A stretch of 64,000 nucleotides of DNA, from contig NZ_VNIP01000006.1 in NCBI RefSeq assembly GCF_008370325.1, positions 186,001 to 250,000 of the forward strand. The letters are read 5' to 3'. Numbering within the stretch: position 1 is the stretch's first letter; every line of letters starts with the position of its first letter. Made by a program: the position numbers and the translations under genes. This document shows, piece after piece, positions 1 to 9,021 of the stretch. The DNA is from Martinezella tropici. GTDB taxonomy: Bacteria > Pseudomonadota > Alphaproteobacteria > Rhizobiales > Rhizobiaceae. Under the pieces are notes generated by a model, which searched no databases, was not told the origin of the DNA, and was given only the letters and a program-made list of their open reading frames with translations.

Positions 1-67
1 AGGCGGCACTGGTGCTGAGCGCCAGCAGCGTGGCGGCCAAAAGGCCCACTCCGAAGGGCTGCTTCAT
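1..67 (-). CDS. Exported protein, N-terminal fragment (cut by window edge)
   Basis: Only the first 22 or so codons are inside the window. They read as a classic Sec signal peptide: Met-Lys-Gln, then a hydrophobic Val-Gly-Leu-Leu-Ala-Ala run and an Ala/Ser-rich end approaching a cleavage site. The ATG is preceded by a good AGGAG ribosome binding site about seven bases upstream on the minus strand. The mature part lies outside the window, so no function can be given. A coding start is likely because the signal peptide and the ribosome binding site agree. Confidence 0.6.
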   Translation of the reverse strand, partial: MKQPFGVGLLAATLLALSTSAA

Positions 68-213
68 CTGTCTCTCCTGTTGGTCATTGCAATCCGGCCC
101 GCCTGTGCCCCATGGCGGCCCCCCGCGCTGATGTTTTCATCACGGGCAAGCGAGCGCAAGCAAAAGCTGTTGGCTTCATTAGGATTTTTGCAAGCGGCGA
201 GATGAGCGCCGGA

Positions 214-537
214 TCAGGCACATGCCTCGACGGAGGCGGGGCCGTAGGATTCCCGCAATGCCGCAGCGGCATTCCACCCGACGGTACAGAAGACCAGCAG
301 GCAGCAAAGGGAAACTGCAAGGTGAAAGCGCCGTTTCCGCTTCCGGTAGAGAAGGATCGCACCGGCGCCATAGATCAGCAGGGCCGGCAAGGCGAAGAAG
401 AGGACGCTGATCGGCCCGTCGCAATCGGGCGCCTCGATGCCCTGAGCCCGATAGGTGTTGACGGGAAGAACCGCCGCCATGAGGGCGACGGGGAGGGCTG
501 CGATAAGAGCCAGATAAAGGACCAGCATGCCGCGCAT
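214..537 (-). CDS. Hypothetical inner-membrane protein, 107 aa
   Basis: I do not recognise the family. The protein has three hydrophobic stretches (about residues 5-25, 45-62 and 73-90), a short Arg/Lys cluster (Y-R-K-R-K-R-R) between the second and third, and three Cys residues near the C-terminal half. This suggests a small three-pass membrane protein with the basic cluster on the cytoplasmic side. The start at 537 has an AAGG-type ribosome binding site four bases upstream. The Omp10-like lipoprotein gene lies just upstream on the same strand, and the two may be co-transcribed. Confidence 0.6.
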   Translation of the reverse strand: MRGMLVLYLALIAALPVALMAAVLPVNTYRAQGIEAPDCDGPISVLFFALPALLIYGAGAILLYRKRKRRFHLAVSLCCLLVFCTVGWNAAAALRESYGPASVEACA

Positions 538-565
538 GATGCCTTATCCGTCCAGCGGGCTTATA

Positions 566-952
566 TCAGCCCTGACGATTGAGCGAGAAATGCCCGCCTG
601 TTTCGGACGTGCAATTGAGCTGGCTCGGATTGGCCAGGAAGCAATTCACCTTCGACGACGTGCGCTTGATATTCGAATAAAGATTGATCTGGATCGTGCC
701 TGACGGATCGGTCGTGTAGGTTCCCGAGGCCATCTGCTGGTTCGTGCCGTCCGTGGTGTGCGTTTCGAAGCGACCGGCGTTGAAGGTCGAGTTCAGGCCG
801 TTCGAATCGGCCCAGCTGCCTTCCACCGAGTTCATCCGCGGCTGGGCGCCAGTGTTCATTCCCATCGGCGGCGGCCTCGATCCGCCGAAATCGACACAGG
901 CGGACAGGGCTGCGGTGGCAGCAACGAGGGCAAGCATGGTTCTTATCTTCAT
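566..952 (-). CDS. omp10: Omp10-like outer-membrane lipoprotein
   Basis: This 128-residue lipoprotein has a signal peptide ending in the lipobox L-S-A-C, so Cys19 is the expected lipidation site. The mature part carries the pattern of Brucella Omp10: a G-S-W-x-D-x-N-G block, a R-F-E-T-H-T-T-D block, and near the C-terminus T-S-S-K-V-N-C followed by Q-L-N-C-T-S and F-S-L-N-R. The two Cys in the C-terminal half could form a disulfide. Length matches the roughly 125-residue family. The role is structural or envelope-stress related in known relatives; nothing more specific can be read here. Confidence 0.85.
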   Translation of the reverse strand: MKIRTMLALVAATAALSACVDFGGSRPPPMGMNTGAQPRMNSVEGSWADSNGLNSTFNAGRFETHTTDGTNQQMASGTYTTDPSGTIQINLYSNIKRTSSKVNCFLANPSQLNCTSETGGHFSLNRQG

Positions 953-1069
953 AAATGTCTCCCGCGAATAAGGGCGGACTAATGGCGCATCGGTTGCAAG
1001 GAAGATGACGCGACCATCGGGCTAAAGCAAGGCTTCACCGCCGATCTGCTTGATTTATCTGGCTTGCGT

Positions 1070-1101
1070 AACAAAAATGCCCGCACGACCTGTGCGGGCA
1101 T
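1070..1101 (-). terminator. Rho-independent terminator of hss
   Basis: A perfect inverted repeat (TGCCCGCAC, five-base loop, GTGCGGGCA) lies just past the hss stop codon and is followed on the minus strand by TTTTTGTT. This is a strong intrinsic terminator. Confidence 0.85.
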
Positions 1102-1133
1102 TGAAGCGTTGTATCGGACGAACCTTATTGCTC

Positions 1134-2585
1134 TCAGCGAACCAGAATGTTCCGGAACTGCCAGGGGTCCTTGGTGTCGATATCTTCCGGGAAGAGGCCT
1201 GGACGGCCATCGAGCGGCGTCCAGTCCGTGTAGTGACCTTCGACCGGGCCGAGATAGGGCAGCTGCACTTCGAGGCACCGCTTGTAGTCGACCTCGTCGG
1301 CTTCGACGATGCCGGCGTTCGGGTTTTCCAGCGCCCAGACCATGCCGGCGAGCACGGCCGAGGTGACCTGCAGGCCGGTGGCGTTCTGATAAGGGGCGAT
1401 GCGGCGGGTCTCTTCGAGAGACAGACGCGAACCGTACCAATAGGCATTCTTGGCATGGCCGTAGAGCAGCACGCCGAGTTCGTCGATACCGTCCTCGAGT
1501 TCGTCCTCGTCGAGAACGTGATGGACCGGCTGCGCGGTGCCGCCGTTGCCGAACATTTCGTGCAGCGAAAGCACGGCGTCGTTGGCAGGATGATAAGCAT
1601 AGTGGCAGGTCGGGCGGAAGGTCACTTCGCCGTCCTTGTCGCGCACGGTGAAATAGTCAGCGATCGAGATCGACTCGTTGTGCGTGACGAGGAAACCGTA
1701 TTGCGGGCCGGGGGTCGGGCACCAGGTGCGGACGCGGGTGTTGGCGCCCGGCTGTTCCAGATAGATGGCGGCCTGGCAGCCCTTCTTATGCTTCTTGGCG
1801 TTCTTCGGCATCCATTCCTCATGGGTGCCCCAGCCGAGTTCGGCCGGCTGCAGGCCTTCAGAGATGAAGCCTTCGACCGACCAGGTGTTCCAGAAGACGT
1901 TGAGCGGCTTCGGATGCTTGGTGCGCTGCGTGTCGCGCTCGGCAATGTGGACGCCCTTGACGCCGACCTTCTTCATCAGCTTGGCCCAGCCTTCGCGGTC
2001 GTGCTGGTCCGGCTCCTCGAACTTCAGGCCGATATCCTTGGCGAGGTTGACGAGCGCCTGCTTGACGAACCAGGAGACCATGCCCGGATTGGCGCCGCAG
2101 GTGGAAACGGCTGTCGCGCCGCCGGGATTCTTCGCCTTTTCCTTGCGCATGGTTTCACGCAGCGCATAGTTCGTGCGGTCGGCGTTCTTCAGGCTCTTGT
2201 CGAAATAGAAGCCGAGCCAGGGTTCGACGACGGTGTCGATGTAGAGCACGTCGAGCTTGCGGCATAGCTTGACCAAATCGAGCGAGCCGGTGTCGACCGA
2301 GAGGTTGACGCAGAAGCCCTGGCCGTCGCCTTCTGTCAGGAGCGGCTTCAGGAGATCCTTGTAATTGTCCCTGGTGACATATTCCTTGATATGACGGACG
2401 CCATGCTTTTCCAGGATCGCCAGGTGCTCGGCGTCCATCTGCGGGTCGATGACGACCATCCGGCTTTTGTCGAATTTGAAATGGCGCTCGATCAGGGGCA
2501 GGGTGCCGCGACCGATGGAGCCAAAGCCGATCATCACGATCGGACCGGTAATTTCGGCATATACCGGATAGTTCTTTTCCGTCAT
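1134..2585 (-). CDS. hss: Homospermidine synthase
   Basis: Makes sym-homospermidine, the main polyamine of many rhizobia, from putrescine in an NAD-dependent aminobutyl transfer. The 483-residue protein begins with a Rossmann nucleotide-binding loop, G-F-G-S-I-G-R-G at residues 20-27, and continues with the saccharopine-dehydrogenase-like fold of bacterial Hss; length is typical for the family. The ATG at 2585 was chosen because a GAAGGAGA ribosome binding site lies just upstream and family members start close to this loop; an open frame continues 16 codons further. It stands alone, with its own terminator. No decarboxylase for putrescine or lysine lies next to it in this window. Confidence 0.95.
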   Translation of the reverse strand: MTEKNYPVYAEITGPIVMIGFGSIGRGTLPLIERHFKFDKSRMVVIDPQMDAEHLAILEKHGVRHIKEYVTRDNYKDLLKPLLTEGDGQGFCVNLSVDTGSLDLVKLCRKLDVLYIDTVVEPWLGFYFDKSLKNADRTNYALRETMRKEKAKNPGGATAVSTCGANPGMVSWFVKQALVNLAKDIGLKFEEPDQHDREGWAKLMKKVGVKGVHIAERDTQRTKHPKPLNVFWNTWSVEGFISEGLQPAELGWGTHEEWMPKNAKKHKKGCQAAIYLEQPGANTRVRTWCPTPGPQYGFLVTHNESISIADYFTVRDKDGEVTFRPTCHYAYHPANDAVLSLHEMFGNGGTAQPVHHVLDEDELEDGIDELGVLLYGHAKNAYWYGSRLSLEETRRIAPYQNATGLQVTSAVLAGMVWALENPNAGIVEADEVDYKRCLEVQLPYLGPVEGHYTDWTPLDGRPGLFPEDIDTKDPWQFRNILVR

Positions 2586-2825
2586 TCTTTTCTCCTTCGA
2601 AAGGCAGGACGCCGTTCGGTTTGCGAAATTCAATCAGAGTTGGCGCGAAAACGCGAGATGAGCGGCTCTAATCATAATTTGATGTCACAATAAAGAGCTG
2701 TTCAGGGTTAGCCGGGCAAAGTCAAGAAGGCCAACATACACGCCATATGCGACGAGTTTGTTGCCTTCAAGGTTTGTTTTCACTGACCTAGGAGGAACTG
2801 AGCTGTGACGGCCCGTCTTCGTCGA

Positions 2826-3110
2826 TCAGGCCTGCAAGGCTTCCAAACCGTCAATAACGGTGGTGAGGGCGATTTCCAGGACTTCGTAGACGGCGATGCC
2901 GTGGATGGTGAAGGGGTCGGCTGCGACATAGGCTTCCAGCTCCGTCCGCTCGCCACGGGCGAAGATGACGCCGCCGGTGCGCGGCACCTTGCGGCCGGAG
3001 GCAAGGAACCAGCCCTTGGCATAGCCTTCCTTCACCCAGGCCATATGCGGTTCCATGTGCTTGTCGGCTTCGTCATTGCCCTTGAGGTAGGTGAGCGAGA
3101 GGATGAACAT
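2826..3110 (-). CDS. YciI-like (YCII-domain) small protein
   Basis: The 94-residue protein has the YCII/DGPF ferredoxin-like fold signature: a short N-terminal strand (M-F-I-L-S-L-T-Y), a H-M-x-x-H-M-A-W segment, the G-W-F-L-A-S-G-R block and A-A-D-P-F-T-I-H-G near the C-terminus. Its biochemical role is unknown; the related YciI of Haemophilus has been proposed to be an enzyme. It begins three bases after the stop of the class IV aminotransferase, so it is probably the last gene of the pabB operon. The ATG at 3110 is preferred over a TTG one codon upstream. Confidence 0.85.
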   Translation of the reverse strand: MFILSLTYLKGNDEADKHMEPHMAWVKEGYAKGWFLASGRKVPRTGGVIFARGERTELEAYVAADPFTIHGIAVYEVLEIALTTVIDGLEALQA

Positions 3111-3113
3111 CAA

Positions 3114-3755
3114 TCAATTCCATAGAAGTTGCGCGCGGATCAGGCCGCGCAGGGAGTTTCCGACATAAAGGGGACGATCTTTCAGGTCGTCGAGCCGGAT
3201 ACGGCCGACGCGGGCCTTGCGCTGGCAAATGAGTTCGGTGCGCAGGACGCCGGCTAGCAGGCCGGCCGATATGGGCGGGGTGCGGAGCAGGTCCGCGCCG
3301 TCCTCGAGGAAGACGGATGTGATCGTTCCCTCGCAAAGCTCGTCCTTCTCATTGAGCAGCAGCACCTCGTCCGCCTCGTCGGGCCGATATTCGGCACGCG
3401 CCGCTTCATAAACTGCGCGGCGCGTGGTCTTTATGCGCAGCAGCTTGTCGGCGGAATCGAGCCGGATTTCGGCGATGCGGACGCGCCAGATAGTGTCGGG
3501 CGGCAGCGGGACAAAGGGGGCCGTCGTCACCGCCGTCTGTCCTTCGCGATCCAGCGTCAGCCGGACTCGCAAGGGTGCGGCTGCACCGGCAACAGCCTGC
3601 TCGAGTTTTCCAAGCACGTTCTTCGGAGCCGAAAAGCCGAGGCGGCGGGCGGAGCGCTGCAGGCGGGCAAGATGCAGGCGCAGGCGGACGAAGCCGGTTT
3701 CCGGCTCGTAGCGCAGCGTCTCGATCAGGGAAAAATCCTTTATCGGTCGATCCAT
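3114..3755 (-). CDS. PLP-dependent class IV aminotransferase (aminodeoxychorismate lyase-like)
   Basis: The 213-residue protein belongs to fold-type IV PLP enzymes. The likely cofactor lysine is in the L-R-I-K-T-T-R-R segment, and the E-V-L-L-L-N-E-x-D-E-L-C-E-G-T-I-T-S block matches the family motif that positions the cofactor. Because it overlaps the end of pabB by 16 bases on the same strand, the likely reaction is conversion of 4-amino-4-deoxychorismate to p-aminobenzoate (PabC), but other class IV aminotransferases share these motifs. It is somewhat shorter than E. coli PabC. The start at 3755 (M-D-R-P-I-K-D-F) fits the pabB overlap; an upstream in-frame start at 3791 would lengthen the overlap. 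Confidence 0.8.
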   Translation of the reverse strand: MDRPIKDFSLIETLRYEPETGFVRLRLHLARLQRSARRLGFSAPKNVLGKLEQAVAGAAAPLRVRLTLDREGQTAVTTAPFVPLPPDTIWRVRIAEIRLDSADKLLRIKTTRRAVYEAARAEYRPDEADEVLLLNEKDELCEGTITSVFLEDGADLLRTPPISAGLLAGVLRTELICQRKARVGRIRLDDLKDRPLYVGNSLRGLIRAQLLWN

Positions 3756-4900
3756 CGGTCCCCCACGGCGAAGCGCGCCTTGAGGAGGCATTCCTCATAT
3801 TCCGCTTCCGCCGTCGAATCGAAGACGATGCCTCCGCCGACATTGAACACCGCGCGGCCGTCTTCGAAAAGCGTGATCGTGCGGATCGCCACCGAAAACC
3901 GCATGGCGCCGGTCGGCGAGATCATGCCGATCGCGCCGCAATAGGCGTCGCGGGGGGTATCTTCGAGTTCATGCAGGATTTCCATTGCCCGCATCTTCGG
4001 CGCGCCTGTGATTGAGCCGCAGGGAAAGAGTGCTGCGAGGATATCGCGAATTGTGATGCCGGGAAGCAGCCTTGCCTGCACATGGCTGACCATCTGGTGC
4101 AGCGTGGGGTAGGTCTCGATTTCGAAAAGCCTGGGAACGTCGAGCGTGCCGACTTCGGTGATGCGCGAGATATCGTTGCGCAGCAGGTCGACGATCATGC
4201 GGTTTTCGGCCTGCGTCTTTTCGTCGGCAAGCATGGCGGCGATGATCTCGTCGTCCTCGGCGGCATCCTTGCCGCGCTTTGCTGTGCCCTTCATCGGATG
4301 CGTCTCGATCCAGCCGTCCTCGTCCGTGCGGAAGAAAAGCTCCGGCGAGCGCGACAGGATGATCGGCCCGCCGAGATCGACGAGCGCGCCGTATTTCACC
4401 GGCTGCCGTTCGATCAGCGACCAGAAGGCAGCGCGTGGATCGCCGTTCCAGCGGGCATGGATCGGCATGGTGAGGTTTGCCTGATAGCAATCGCCCTGGC
4501 GCAGATGCCAATGCAGCCTGTCGAAGCGCTCCCGATATATCTCGAAATTCCAGGCGGCCTTCGGCTCTGTGAGAAACTCCTGGTTTTCCGGGCGCTGTGC
4601 CGGCTGACCGAGCGGATGGCCGCCGGCAGCCGGCGCATCGAAAACGCCGAAGCAGAGCAATGGTGTTTCGCGGTTCTCCTCGGCGAATGGCGCAAGCTTT
4701 TCCTCGAAAAGATGGCCAGCCTCATAAGCCATGTAGCCGGCCAGCCATTTTCCCTCTCGCCTGGCCTTTTCCATGCGATCCAGCGCATCGAAAAACTGCA
4801 CGCGCGTATGGGCTACGATGATCTCGGCCGGTTCGGCGAAGATCATCACCTGTCCTGTGCTGTCGTCCCTGAAGAGGACGTAGGGTATGGCATCGGCCAT
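3740..4900 (-). CDS. pabB: Aminodeoxychorismate synthase component I
   Basis: Catalyses amination of chorismate to 4-amino-4-deoxychorismate for folate synthesis. The 386-residue protein has the chorismate-binding domain: P-M-K-G-T (the PabB-type motif whose Lys distinguishes it from anthranilate synthase, here P-M-K-G-T instead of P-I-K-G-T), E-N-R-M-I-V-D-L-L-R-N-D, the F-P-C-G-S-I-T-G-A-P-K block and the Y-C-G-A-I-G segment. It is shorter than E. coli PabB because the N-terminal region is reduced. No pabA glutaminase gene is next to it. The downstream class IV aminotransferase overlaps its 3' end, which supports a p-aminobenzoate operon. Confidence 0.93.
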   Translation of the reverse strand: MADAIPYVLFRDDSTGQVMIFAEPAEIIVAHTRVQFFDALDRMEKARREGKWLAGYMAYEAGHLFEEKLAPFAEENRETPLLCFGVFDAPAAGGHPLGQPAQRPENQEFLTEPKAAWNFEIYRERFDRLHWHLRQGDCYQANLTMPIHARWNGDPRAAFWSLIERQPVKYGALVDLGGPIILSRSPELFFRTDEDGWIETHPMKGTAKRGKDAAEDDEIIAAMLADEKTQAENRMIVDLLRNDISRITEVGTLDVPRLFEIETYPTLHQMVSHVQARLLPGITIRDILAALFPCGSITGAPKMRAMEILHELEDTPRDAYCGAIGMISPTGAMRFSVAIRTITLFEDGRAVFNVGGGIVFDSTAEAEYEECLLKARFAVGDRWIDR

Positions 4901-4965
4901 GCGCGGATTTCGATCCAGTCTTGTTCAGTCGATCCCAGGCATGATTACATATGCCGTTGCACCTA

Positions 4966-5107
4966 GCCCCTCACCCTAGCCCTCTCCCCGCTCGCGGGGA
5001 GAGGGGACTGGTTCTGCATTCACCACACCATTCCGTGCAAAGGCGGTGTAGCGATTGCGATCACTCCCTCTCCCCGCATTGGCGGGGAGAGGGTTGGGGT
5101 GAGGGGC
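4966..5107. repeat. Rhizobial palindromic intergenic element (RIME-like)
   Basis: This composite element in the 268-base gap between pabB and pepF has two internal hairpins. Bases 4981-5004 read CCTCTCCCCG, CTCG, CGGGGAGAGG, and 5067-5093 read a near-identical hairpin with an ATTG loop. Its outer ends also pair: GCCCCTCACCCTAGCC at 4966-4981 with GGTTGGGGTGAGGGGC at 5092-5107. Elements of this type recur in rhizobial intergenic regions. It may act as a bidirectional transcription stop or a processing site between the two genes. Confidence 0.8.
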
Positions 5108-5168
5108 CACGCGCGAAGCTGCGGCAATGGCGAAGGTGCCTGGCCTGCTGCTGTCAGCAGGCGGAATT

Positions 5169-7013
5169 TCAGTTCTTATCTAGCGCTTCCAGCTCGTCGA
5201 TCAGCCCTTCGATCATCGACAGTCCCTTGCTCCAGAACGACGGATCGGTCGCGTCGAGGCCGAAAGGCTTCAGGAGTTCGGAGTGGTGCTTGGTGCCGCC
5301 GGCCTTCAGCAGTTCGAAATACTTGTCCTGGAAACCCTTTTCGGCATTGCGATAGACCGCATAGAGCGAGTTCACGAGGCAATCACCGAAGGCATAGGCA
5401 TAGACGTAGAAGGGCGAGTGGATGAAATGGGGGATATAGGCCCAATAGGTCTCGTAGCCCTCGGAAATCTTGATCGCAGGTCCAAGGCTCTCCGCCTGTA
5501 CGGAGAGCCATAGCTCGCCGATATTGTCCGATGTCAGCTCGCCATTCTTGCGGGCGGTGTGCACCTTGCGCTCGAATTCGTAGAAGGCGATCTGGCGCAC
5601 GACCGTATTGATCATGTCCTCGACCTTCTGGGCGAGCATTGCCTTGCGTTCGCGCTTGTCGGTGGTCTTGTCGAGGAGCGCGCGGAAGGTCAGCATCTCG
5701 CCGAAGACGGAGGCGGTTTCGGCCAGCGTCAGCGGCGTCTGACACATCAGCGCGCCCTGGCCGCCGGCCAGCACCTGATGCACGCCATGGCCCAGCTCGT
5801 GCGCGAGCGTCATGACATCGCGCGGCTTACCCATATAGTTGACGAGAACGTAAGGGTGGGCCGACGGCACGGTCGGATGTGCAAAAGCGCCCGGCGCCTT
5901 GCCTGGGCGAACCGGCGCATCGATCCATTCCTCATCGAAGAAGCGCTTGGCAATGGCGGCCATTTCCGGGGCGAAGTTGCCGTAAGCCGATAGTACCGTG
6001 TCTTTCGCCTCGTTCCAGGGGATCAGCGCATTGGGCGTTTCCGGAAGGGGCGCGTTGCGGTCCCAGAAATTCATCTGGTCCATGCCGAGCCACCTGGCTT
6101 TCATCTTGTAATAGCGGTGCGAGAGGCGCGGATAGGCCTCGCGCACGGCGGCCGCCAGCGCATCCACCACCTCGCGCTCGACACGGTTGGCCAGATGCCT
6201 GCTGTCGGCGATATCCTCGAAGCCGCGCCAGCGGTCGGCGATTTCCTTGTCCTTGGCGAGCGTATTCGTAATCAGCGTGAAGGTGCGCAGATTGGCCTTG
6301 AAGGTTTCGGCAAGCGCCGTGGCGGCCTTGCGGCGCACCTCCGGGTCCTGCTCCTGCAGCATATTCAAGGCGACTTCCAGCGGCTGCTTCTCGCCGTCGA
6401 TCTCGAAGCGCAGCTCAGCCATCGTCTCGTCGAACAGCCGGTTGAAGGCGGCGGCACTCGTGATGGATTTTTCCAGGAACAGCTGCTCCAGCCTGTCGTC
6501 GAGCTGGTGCGGCTTGTCCTTGCGCAGGTCGACGATCCACGGGCGATAGTGGCCGGCGGCGGGATCGTTCGCCATGCAGGCGTCCATGACCGCATCGTCG
6601 ATGCGGTTCAGCTCCAGCGGGAAGAACAAAAGATGAGAGGAATAGTCCGTGAGCTTTGCCTGGACGTCGCCATAAAGCTTGCCGTTGTTTGGATCGATCG
6701 TATTGGAGAAATAGGTAAGCCCGGCGAACGAGCCGAGACGGCCCATGACGTCGTCAAGCGCCTCATATTCCTTGAGGGCCGCGCCGATACCGGTGTCACC
6801 CGATTTGGCGGCGGCATCGGTAAGCTTTCCCTTCCACTTTTCCTCGAAGGCAGCGGCCATCTTGCCGGCCTTTTCCATGTCATCGAGGAAGGCCTGCGAG
6901 GTTGCGGACGGATAGAGATCGCTAAGCTTCCAGGCTGGCAGGTCGCCAAGCGCCTGGCCGGCGGCCTGGCTTGCGGAAAAGTTAAGGGATTGATGGAGCG
7001 AGGTCGGGCTCAT
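5169..7013 (-). CDS. pepF: Oligoendopeptidase F (M3B metallopeptidase)
   Basis: A cytoplasmic zinc peptidase that cuts short peptides. The 614-residue protein carries the zinc motif H-E-L-G-H (His405, Glu406, His409) within T-L-A-H-E-L-G-H-G-V-H, with the downstream glutamate expected in the T-L-A-E-T-A-S-V-F-G-E segment. Length and the C-terminal Y-A-Y-A-F-G-D block match the M3B family. The start at 7013 (M-S-P-T-S-L-H) gives a family-length protein. It is monocistronic, with a palindromic element downstream and a 220-base gap upstream towards the divergent sigma-54 activator. Confidence 0.93.
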   Translation of the reverse strand: MSPTSLHQSLNFSASQAAGQALGDLPAWKLSDLYPSATSQAFLDDMEKAGKMAAAFEEKWKGKLTDAAAKSGDTGIGAALKEYEALDDVMGRLGSFAGLTYFSNTIDPNNGKLYGDVQAKLTDYSSHLLFFPLELNRIDDAVMDACMANDPAAGHYRPWIVDLRKDKPHQLDDRLEQLFLEKSITSAAAFNRLFDETMAELRFEIDGEKQPLEVALNMLQEQDPEVRRKAATALAETFKANLRTFTLITNTLAKDKEIADRWRGFEDIADSRHLANRVEREVVDALAAAVREAYPRLSHRYYKMKARWLGMDQMNFWDRNAPLPETPNALIPWNEAKDTVLSAYGNFAPEMAAIAKRFFDEEWIDAPVRPGKAPGAFAHPTVPSAHPYVLVNYMGKPRDVMTLAHELGHGVHQVLAGGQGALMCQTPLTLAETASVFGEMLTFRALLDKTTDKRERKAMLAQKVEDMINTVVRQIAFYEFERKVHTARKNGELTSDNIGELWLSVQAESLGPAIKISEGYETYWAYIPHFIHSPFYVYAYAFGDCLVNSLYAVYRNAEKGFQDKYFELLKAGGTKHHSELLKPFGLDATDPSFWSKGLSMIEGLIDELEALDKN

Positions 7014-7233
7014 GGGCGATATTTCCTCTGCTTTTATTTTTGGGAACGTCCGGTCCGTTCGTGTCTAATCGGCTGAAAAGCATGCTGCAAGGCCTGATTT
7101 CCCAGCATTGGCGCTTGAAACATAAGCGATATTACATTCGTCATAATGATTAAAATGCGATGATTTGGCAAAACTTCATGTTCAAGCCTTTCTGCGAGTG
7201 TTCGCTTCAGGTTTCGCATGAAGTGAGGCACCA

Positions 7234-8814
<1,581 letters not shown>

Positions 8815-8904
8815 ATGGTGATTTAACGTTTAGGCAAGCATATTTTGTTACCCGTCGTAAAGCACTTGTTAGTGCATCGTTCACCATGTATGAAGAGGGC
8901 GACC

Positions 8905-9021
8905 ATGTGTGGCATTTTTGCCATCGTGTCACCGCAATTGACAGCCATTTGGAACACGATGCGACATTGTCTGTCGGACGGGGATCGAATTGCCGAATTT
9001 GAGTGGAAATACCAAGCCTAA
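8905..9021 (+). CDS. Possible 38-codon upstream ORF overlapping the DUF882 start
   Basis: This short frame has a GAGGG ribosome binding site five bases before its ATG and ends with TAA inside the first codons of the DUF882 gene, overlapping its TTG start by 32 bases. It begins M-C-G-I-F-A-I-V, which resembles the start of class II glutamine amidotransferases, but the rest does not continue that fold. It might be a leader peptide that couples translation to the weak TTG start downstream, or chance. Low confidence. Confidence 0.25.
   Translation: MCGIFAIVSPQLTAIWNTMRHCLSDGDRIAEFEWKYQA

Noticed and set aside
1050..2267. 405-codon plus-strand frame opposite hss
   Set aside because: It lies wholly antisense to a clear homospermidine synthase gene and crosses its terminator.
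4966..5107. CRISPR-like repeats
   Set aside because: Two inverted copies with unequal spacing and internal palindromes; no regular spacers and no cas genes anywhere in the window.
8905..8928. Start of a glutamine amidotransferase gene (M-C-G-I-F-A-I-V)
   Set aside because: The match ends after eight residues and the frame closes after 38 codons; chance or a very old remnant.
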